Positions 59,672-64,000 of a stretch of 64,000 nt of DNA are shown here, piece after piece. Source of the stretch: Dactylosporangium sp. AC04546 (GTDB lineage Bacteria; Actinomycetota; Actinomycetes; Mycobacteriales; Micromonosporaceae); contig NZ_JAHYSG010000032.1 of assembly GCF_022095675.1 (NCBI RefSeq), positions 47,680 through 111,679 of the forward strand, given 5' to 3'. Positions within the stretch are counted from its first letter, which is position 1; the number at the start of each line of letters is the position of its first letter. The translations under genes were made by a program, and so were the position numbers. Under the pieces are notes generated by a model, which saw nothing but the letters and a program-made list of their open reading frames with translations, did not search any database and was not told the DNA's origin.

Positions 59672-60052
59672 CTAACCCCTGCAGGCCAGCAGCATGCCGG
59701 CGAAGGCGCCGTCGGCGTATACGAATCGGATCGGCGCGGCCAGGTACATGCGCGGCAGGGTGGTGTTGGTGCCGCCGCGGTGCTGGACGATCGCGGCGAG
59801 CACGACCACAACGATGAGCAGGCCTAACGTGTCAGCGACAATGAACCGCCTCCGGCCGTTGATCTTCTTGCCGGGGCCGTAGCCCCGGCTGTCCCGCCCG
59901 ACGGTGTCGGCACCCTTGACACTCTGGGAGTCGAAGATCCCTGCGCTGGGCTGTGCGTAACGGCCCTGCTGGACCTGCACCTGCTTGCCCAGTCCGGCGA
60001 GCATCGTGTCGGTAACCTTGTCCCGCTCCCACTGCTTGAAGTACCAGTACAC
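59672..60052 (-). pseudogene. IS5-family transposase, internal fragment
   Basis: The reverse strand encodes VYWYFKQWERDKVTDTML, AGIFDSQSVKGADTVGRDSR, GYGPGKKINGRRRFIVADTL, VYADGAFAGMLLACRG. This is the middle of an IS5-type DDE transposase (first Asp in FDSQSVKG, second in YADGAFAG). The N-terminal ~80 residues and the C-terminal part with the Glu are missing, so it is inactive. It abuts an integrase fragment at its 5' side. Confidence 0.88.
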
Positions 60053-60057
60053 GCCAC

Positions 60058-60240
60058 CCGCTCGCCGTGGTCCGGCACAGCACCCTCTCGGTAACCGTCA
60101 ACATCTACGGCCATCTCACCCGGCAGGCCGCCCACAACGCCGTCGAAGCCACCGCCGCCGCCCTCGCCGCCGCAACCCCGACCCGACCCGCGACAGGAAG
60201 CCCGGCCGAGGCCACAGCGTCAAGGCAGCAATCCCGGACG
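60058..60240 (+). pseudogene. Tyrosine-integrase C-terminal fragment
   Basis: The forward strand reads VVRHSTLSVTVNIYGHLTRQ then AAHNAVEATAAALAA. H-S-x(n)-T-x-x-x-Y-G-H-L is the last catalytic block of phage-type tyrosine recombinases, with the nucleophile Tyr in NIYGHL. Everything upstream of this block is gone, replaced by the IS5 piece. Trailing codons continue Pro/Arg-rich into the IS630 end. Confidence 0.8.
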
Positions 60241-60313
60241 GCGCGACCACCCCGCGACTACGCCCCGGACACCGCCGTACCACTAAAGATCTTTCGGGAT
60301 TTGAGTGACGGTT

Positions 60314-60880
60314 TCAGAGGCGTAGGCCGGTGTGGTCGAGGAAGTTGAAACAAAGGTCGTAGCTGCTGCCGATGCGGTGCAGTCCGGTGTGTGCGGCGGT
60401 GTCGGCTTCGCTGATGTGTTCGGGGCAGAGGTTGGCCAGTTCGGTGGCTTTGAGGTTGCCCCAGACCAGTTCGAGGGGGTTGAGGTCGTGGGCGTAGCCG
60501 GGCAGCGCTTCGACGGTCAGCCAGTGCTGCTGGGTGGCCAGCCAGGCTTTCATGTCCTTGGACCGGTGGGCGGACAGCCCGTCCCAGATCAGCACGATCG
60601 GCTTGCCGCGCAAGTGCCGGCGCAGTTCGGTGAGGAACTCGATGAGGCTTTCGGTGTTGTAGCTGCCGGGCTTGGTCTGGAACACCAGCTTGGCCCGGCT
60701 GCGGTCGGGCCGGTAGGCCAGGACGCCGGCCATGGATATGCGGGTCCAGGAGAATCGGTGCCGCAGCACGGGAGTTTGGCCGCGCGGCGCCCAGGTGCCG
60801 CGGACTACGGGCAGGAGCGAGAATCCGCTTTCGTCCTGGAAGCAGATCCAGGCGCCGCGGCGCCTGGCCCCCTTTTGATC
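60314..60880 (-). CDS. IS630 transposase, second frame (DDE catalytic part)
   Basis: Continuation of the transposase in the -1 frame: WICFQDESGFSLLPVVRGTW (first Asp), PIVLIWDGLSAHRSKDMKAW (second Asp), YAHDLNPLELVWGNLKATEL (Glu). The DDE triad of IS630/Tc1-type enzymes is complete. It has no start of its own at a sensible place; expression should need frameshifting from the upstream frame at about 60868-60876. Confidence 0.87.
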   Translation of the reverse strand, partial: DQKGARRRGAWICFQDESGFSLLPVVRGTWAPRGQTPVLRHRFSWTRISMAGVLAYRPDRSRAKLVFQTKPGSYNTESLIEFLTELRRHLRGKPIVLIWDGLSAHRSKDMKAWLATQQHWLTVEALPGYAHDLNPLELVWGNLKATELANLCPEHISEADTAAHTGLHRIGSSYDLCFNFLDHTGLRL

Positions 60881-61371
60881 CCGGGCCAGTCCTGCTTGAC
60901 CCATGCCTCGATCGCCGCGTCGTCGCGTTCCACCGCCCGGCGGGCGGGCCGCTGCCGGGTCCAGCCGAGGCGCTGGCGCAGGATCAGCCAGGTCTGCGAC
61001 AGCGTGTACCGCACCCCGGTCATCCGCTCGATCACCTCGCCGACCCGGGCGAGGGTCCACAGGTCGGTGCCGAAGCCGTTGGCTTTCGGCCCTTCCAGCA
61101 GCGCTGCCTCCACCTCGGCCAGCTGTTCGTCGGACAGCTGCGGGGTCCGGCCCAGCCGGTCCGCGCCGGCCAGGGCCTCCCGGCCGCCGGTCTGCCATGC
61201 CCGATACCACCGCGACGCGGTCTGCGCCGATACCTCCAGCTCGGCGGCAACGTCGGCCTGCCGCGCGCCGGCCTCGAACAACTCCACGGCCCGCATCCGC
61301 CGTTCCCGCAACGCATCCACGTCACGACCGGGACCACGACGCGGGCTCGTCCTCCGCACAGCTGCAGGCAT
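60805..61371 (-). CDS. IS630 transposase, first frame (DNA-binding part)
   Basis: A 188-codon frame starting MPAAVRRTSPRRGPGRD. It has two helix-turn-helix regions (RMRAVELFEAGARQADVAAE, VSAQTASRWYRAWQTGG) and a winged part up to EAWVKQDWPGIKRG, after which the frame is lost at an A4G5 run. The N-terminal half of an IS630 transposase; the catalytic half is in the next frame. Confidence 0.87.
   Translation of the reverse strand: MPAAVRRTSPRRGPGRDVDALRERRMRAVELFEAGARQADVAAELEVSAQTASRWYRAWQTGGREALAGADRLGRTPQLSDEQLAEVEAALLEGPKANGFGTDLWTLARVGEVIERMTGVRYTLSQTWLILRQRLGWTRQRPARRAVERDDAAIEAWVKQDWPGIKRGPGAAAPGSASRTKADSRSCP
60848..60876 (-). promoter_or_regulatory. Putative programmed -1 frameshift site in the IS630 transposase
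   Basis: On the coding strand an AAAAGGGGG run (60876-60868) is followed directly by a perfect 20-bp palindrome CCAGGCGCCGCGGCGCCTGG (60867-60848), able to form a strong hairpin. The upstream frame and the DDE frame meet here and differ by -1. A slippery run plus stimulatory stem is the usual arrangement for IS frameshifting. Confidence 0.65.
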
Positions 61372-61502
61372 GACCGTGATTGTCTTACCCACCAACGGCA
61401 TCGATCCGCAACGACTCACCGAAAAATCGAAGGATCTTTAACGCCAACGCCAGCGTCCCGGATCAACCCGCAACGATCACGCAGCGCGCGACCACACTGC
61501 GA

Positions 61503-61530
61503 CCACCTCAGCGGGATTTGAACCCGCGTC
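61503..61530 (-). tRNA. tRNA 3'-end-like sequence (T-arm), incomplete; possible att site
   Basis: The reverse strand reads GGGGACGCGGGTTCAAATCCCGCTGAG. GCGGG-TTCAAAT-CCCGC is a canonical T-arm followed by a possible acceptor strand. I could not fold a full cloverleaf from the bases upstream (5' on that strand), so this is likely the 3' piece of a tRNA regenerated at an integration site, next to the integrase remnant. Confidence 0.4.
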
Positions 61531-61680
61531 CCCTTACCCCCACAACGATTCTGTTACGGGGTGCCGTCTCGTGTTCCTCAATGCCACTGACCCGGCGATT
61601 CGACCAATCCCCCGCCTCATGCTGCCAAGTGTGACGTCGCAATCGATCTTCACGGTTACCACCGCCGTTACCACGAACCG

Positions 61681-61697
61681 TTAAAGACCTTTCGATA
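61681..61697. repeat. Solo copy of an IS630-like terminal repeat
   Basis: TTAAAGACCTTTCGAT closely matches the ends of the IS630 element at 60284 and 61440 (two or three differences) and points rightward. No matching opposite end or transposase follows, so it is an orphan end or a relic of a sister element. Confidence 0.55.
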
Positions 61698-61827
61698 GCG
61701 GTTGCTGCCTGGCTGTGACTGGTTAGTGGTGGCAGGCTCTCGTCAGCCGACGGCGGCCGAGTCATCCCCCGATGCGTTGCCCCGGGTCCCGGGAAAGCAT
61801 ACGGGCGGCCGGCTAGGAGAAGAGAAT

Positions 61828-62574
61828 ATGATCATCTTCGACTGGGATGATGTACTGGTGGCGTTTGAAAATCATGGTGACCCGGAACTGCTGGCGGAGT
61901 TGCAGAAACAGCGAGACGCGGATCAGGTCGACCGTTACTTCGCCGACAGGGTCACCATGAAGGCGCTGGCCGAGTTCCTTGACGTTCTCGACTGTGATCC
62001 ATTGATCGGGCCCGGCACAGACTGCCAGCACACGGCTGCGGATGCCAACCTGCGGCGTGGGAAACGTGGCGTGTCCGATGGTCCCCGTCCTCACCATTAC
62101 CTCTTTGCTCACCGCAACTTGCCGTGGCTGGCGTTTCGCTTGGGTCCAGAATTCGTCGATGCTGGCCGGGACGGTCGGCTCACCCTTGAGGATTACTGGG
62201 TTCGCGTGGGATGCAAGCTGCCCCATGAACTGCGCCTGCCCGCCATCGGCCTGACCGTGAGCCACCACCGTGTCGACGACCACGACGTGCTCTTCGTGGC
62301 GTTGCCCCCAGCCCAGCACCCCGCAGAGGCACACTTCGCCGCCATTGCGCTGTCCACCGGCACAGGCCGCGTGCGGTACCTCACCCTCGAGAACATTCGC
62401 TCACTGCTCGACGGCAACAGGCACACCGCCCTGGCCGAGTGGACCAAGGAGAGCCTCCAGTGGAACCGGCCGATGCCGGATCACATCACCCGTCCAGGGC
62501 CCGAACCCCGGCCAGATGCCTTCCTGAGCGCCATCAGATCCCGCTTGACCGACCAGCCACAACCCACCTCCTGA
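61828..62574 (+). CDS. Hypothetical protein, accessory
   Basis: A 248-residue soluble protein starting MIIFDWDDVLVAFENHGDPE with a good TAGGAGAAGAGA ribosome site. No signal peptide or membrane segment. Visible features are an acidic start, HHYLFAHRNLPWLAFRLGP and a Pro-rich C-terminus (RPGPEPRPDAF). FDWDDVLVAF resembles the start of HAD phosphatases, but no other HAD motif follows, so I do not assign it. It stands alone between an orphan IS end and a conjugation-gene remnant, as accessory cargo might. Confidence 0.7.
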   Translation: MIIFDWDDVLVAFENHGDPELLAELQKQRDADQVDRYFADRVTMKALAEFLDVLDCDPLIGPGTDCQHTAADANLRRGKRGVSDGPRPHHYLFAHRNLPWLAFRLGPEFVDAGRDGRLTLEDYWVRVGCKLPHELRLPAIGLTVSHHRVDDHDVLFVALPPAQHPAEAHFAAIALSTGTGRVRYLTLENIRSLLDGNRHTALAEWTKESLQWNRPMPDHITRPGPEPRPDAFLSAIRSRLTDQPQPTS

Positions 62575-62639
62575 CGCCCCGGATCCCTGAGCCGGACTCG
62601 AAGGTAGGTAGTCGCCGGTCCGGGTCGGTCGTGAGACGC

Positions 62640-62860
62640 CGACATCGTTGTGGTGCAAGAAGAAGGCGTCGAGGGCGAGTAGCATCGGGTCGGTGAGGCG
62701 GCCGCCGACCGTTTGGGCGGCGGGTTCTGCGGCCCGCTGTGCGATCGAGTTGACGAGGCCGACGATCAGCGGCGCCTACGCGACCTCGGCCTGGGTGCCG
62801 AACCGACCGGCGACGACCCTTCCGCAGAACCTCGAACGCTTGCTGCGCGCCATCAGACCC
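62640..62860 (-). pseudogene. Fragment of a TraG/VirD4-type conjugation coupling ATPase
   Basis: The reverse strand reads PLIVGLVNSIAQRAAEPAAQ, then VGGRLTDPMLLALDAFFL. The GGRLxxPLLLALDE pattern is the Walker B region of actinobacterial TraG/type IV coupling proteins; here the Glu after LALD is Ala, and an in-frame TAG lies just upstream. It is a decayed internal piece. The rest of 62575-63064 has no intact gene. Confidence 0.6.
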
Positions 62861-63064
62861 CACCGGCGTCGTCCGCTCCCCTGATGTAGGACGCCAGCGC
62901 ATCCCGGATGACGTCAGATCGCCGCGCATGCTGCACGTCCGCTAATGGGCCGCGACGACCTCGCGAAGTGTTCCTCACCCTCGCCACCTGGACCATCAGG
63001 TACCGACACGTCGTATGGTTCTGGCAGGACCTCCCATCGGCGTTCAGGCATGGGAGGCGACGGT

Positions 63065-63781
63065 TTACGGCCAGCCACCGGTGAAGCCGATGACCTCGCC
63101 TGTGGTGAATGGCGAACGCCCGGAAGCGAGAAAGCTGACGAGCTCGCCTACCTCTTCAGGCTCGCCGAGCCGGCCCGCCGGCACGGTCGCAGCGATGGCC
63201 TCACGGCCGGCCGGGTCATCGACGAACGCAGCCCGCGGGTAGTACAACTCGCTGTAGAGGTAGTTCGGGGCGACCACGTTGACCTGGATACCATACGCGG
63301 CGGTCTCCTTGGCAAGCGCCAGCGCGAAGGCGGTCGTGCCGGCTCGGATCGCGGTCGGCGTCGCGAAGCCCGGCTCAGGCCGCCGCGGGCGCGCTGAGGT
63401 GATGAAGACGAACGTGCCGCTCCCCCGCTGCTTCATCACCGGCAGGTACAGCTGCGTCAACCGGAACGGGAACACCAGCACGGCCTCAAACGTCGCCCGC
63501 AGGTCCTCCACCGCAATGTCCTCGATCGCGTTGCGTGTGATCGGGAAAACGTCGTTGCAGACCACGACATCAACGGCGTCACCCGCGACACCGAAGATCT
63601 CCTCCGGCTCCCTCACATCAAGGCACTCCACACCCGGATAGGCGGCCGCATACCGCGTACGGACCGCACCGTCGACGAACGTCGGATCGTGGCACGCGAC
63701 CCGATACCCGGCTCGAAGCAACACCGGAACCGTGCCAGGGCCAGCGTACTGAGTGACGTTCGTAACCAGAACCCGACGCAT
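63065..63781 (-). CDS. Halohydrin-dehalogenase-like SDR with a substituted catalytic tyrosine
   Basis: A 238-residue SDR. VLVTNVTQYAGPGTVPVL, RVACHDPTF, FVFITSARPRRPEPG, TPTAIRAGTTAFALALAKE and VVAPNYLYSELYYP follow halohydrin dehalogenases (HheC type), which have an aromatic/Gly loop in place of the NAD-binding glycine motif. In HheC the triad is Ser132-Tyr145-Arg149. With the same spacing this protein has Ser129-Pro142-Arg146, so the proton-transferring Tyr is missing. It may be inactive, non-catalytic or use another residue. It has 219 bp of upstream DNA ending in a tandem repeat. Confidence 0.85.
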   Translation of the reverse strand: MRRVLVTNVTQYAGPGTVPVLLRAGYRVACHDPTFVDGAVRTRYAAAYPGVECLDVREPEEIFGVAGDAVDVVVCNDVFPITRNAIEDIAVEDLRATFEAVLVFPFRLTQLYLPVMKQRGSGTFVFITSARPRRPEPGFATPTAIRAGTTAFALALAKETAAYGIQVNVVAPNYLYSELYYPRAAFVDDPAGREAIAATVPAGRLGEPEEVGELVSFLASGRSPFTTGEVIGFTGGWP

Positions 63782-63933
63782 ACGTAAACCTCCAGCCGTA
63801 ACGACAATCAGAAATTAGGTACAGCGAACGTTTGGACTCCGCCTTGCGGTCAAGCAGCGGGTCCTGGGGCTGCCTTTCGTCACGGGCATGCGGACATGGT
63901 ACCGAACGGTTCGATGTCGTGCTATGGTGCCGA

Positions 63934-64000
63934 GATCGAACCGATCGAACCGATCGAACCGATCGAACCGATCGAACCGATCGAACCGATCGAACCGATC
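63934..64000. repeat. 9-bp tandem repeat continuing past the window edge
   Basis: GATCGAACC is repeated at least 7.4 times without error up to the last base. Each unit carries GATC/CGATCG symmetry and a GAACC half-site. A related dyad CGAAC-G-GTTCG lies just before it (63903-63913). It can be read as Ile-Glu-Pro, Asp-Arg-Thr or Arg-Ser-Asn repeats; a forward frame from ATG 63914 stays open to the edge. Confidence 0.95.

Larger units (their letters stand above)
60284..61440. mobile_element. IS630-family insertion sequence (about 1.16 kb, TA-flanked)
   Basis: The left end reads TAAAGATCTTTCGGGATTTG, and the right end, read inward on the other strand, is TTAAAGATCCTTCGATTTTT. Both begin at a TA dinucleotide (60284-60285 and 61439-61440), matching IS630's TA target duplication. 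The imperfect terminal repeats share TAAAGATC-TTCG---TTT--GTGA. A transposase in two overlapping frames fills the interior. The element interrupts the tail of the integrase fragment. Confidence 0.85.

Noticed and set aside
59464..59817. Forward frame next to the IS5 fragment
   Set aside because: The first ~50 codons look protein-like but belong to no family I know; the rest is antisense to the transposase piece. Too weak to call.
61503..61640. Complete tRNA or tmRNA gene
   Set aside because: The T-arm is convincing but no matching acceptor, D-arm and anticodon arm could be placed; kept only as a 3'-end-like fragment.
63934..64000. CRISPR array at the window end
   Set aside because: Units are 9 bp and contiguous, with no spacers.

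Overview
The window is high-GC DNA with GTG/ATG starts and many 4-base ATGA/GTGA overlaps between consecutive genes. This points to an actinomycete, probably a soil actinobacterium with a large accessory genome. No rRNA gene or CRISPR array was seen. Everything here is read from sequence alone; product names rest on motifs and remembered family features, not on searches.

Layout. (1) 1-3050: a truncated LysR regulator diverges from a three-gene operon (class-I amidotransferase-like protein, nitrilase-type amidohydrolase, threonine/serine dehydratase). (2) 3050-8560: debris, then a TetR regulator with two operator palindromes diverging from an esterase / sugar-type ABC importer operon that has no ATPase gene. 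(3) 8575-13425: a DUF3592-like protein, a large Hsp70-WD40 fusion, a secreted beta-rich protein, and two stretches of broken genes (histidine kinase, ATPase and ABC-exporter pieces). (4) 13426-20633: a membrane molybdopterin oxidoreductase, a leftward glycosyltransferase trio and a sugar-nucleotide epimerase, plus small unknown proteins. (5) 20770-27442: a stand-alone condensation-domain protein, a crotonase, a cyclophilin-like lipoprotein, an MFS exporter/alcohol dehydrogenase pair and an XRE (MmyB-type) regulator with a clear palindrome. (6) 27665-37203: a polar amino acid/ectoine-type ABC importer with a phosphotriesterase-family protein, decayed SDR and alcohol dehydrogenase genes, an acyl-CoA ligase, an SDR and a PucR regulator.

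(7) 37557-58189 is the main system. Eighteen leftward genes run almost without gaps: a Liv-type importer (binding protein, two permeases, two ATPases), VOC protein, two SDRs, a dehydrogenase-thiolase fusion, four acyl-CoA dehydrogenases, an IclR regulator, a family III CoA-transferase/alpha-methylacyl-CoA racemase, a crotonase lacking the usual catalytic glutamates, an acyl-CoA ligase and a second thiolase. A divergent pair (LLM flavin oxidoreductase, double hot-dog MaoC hydratase) is preceded by a GTTC-N8-GAAC palindrome. Together these look like a self-contained import, CoA-activation and beta-oxidation pathway for an unidentified alpha-methyl-branched or alicyclic carboxylate.

(8) 58452-64000: an MBL-fold hydrolase, then a mobile-element scrapyard (IS5 transposase piece, tyrosine-integrase tail, a near-complete IS630 element with a likely programmed frameshift, a tRNA-3'-like sequence, a conjugation-ATPase piece), an unknown gene, a halohydrin-dehalogenase-like SDR lacking its catalytic tyrosine, and a 9-bp tandem repeat running off the window edge.
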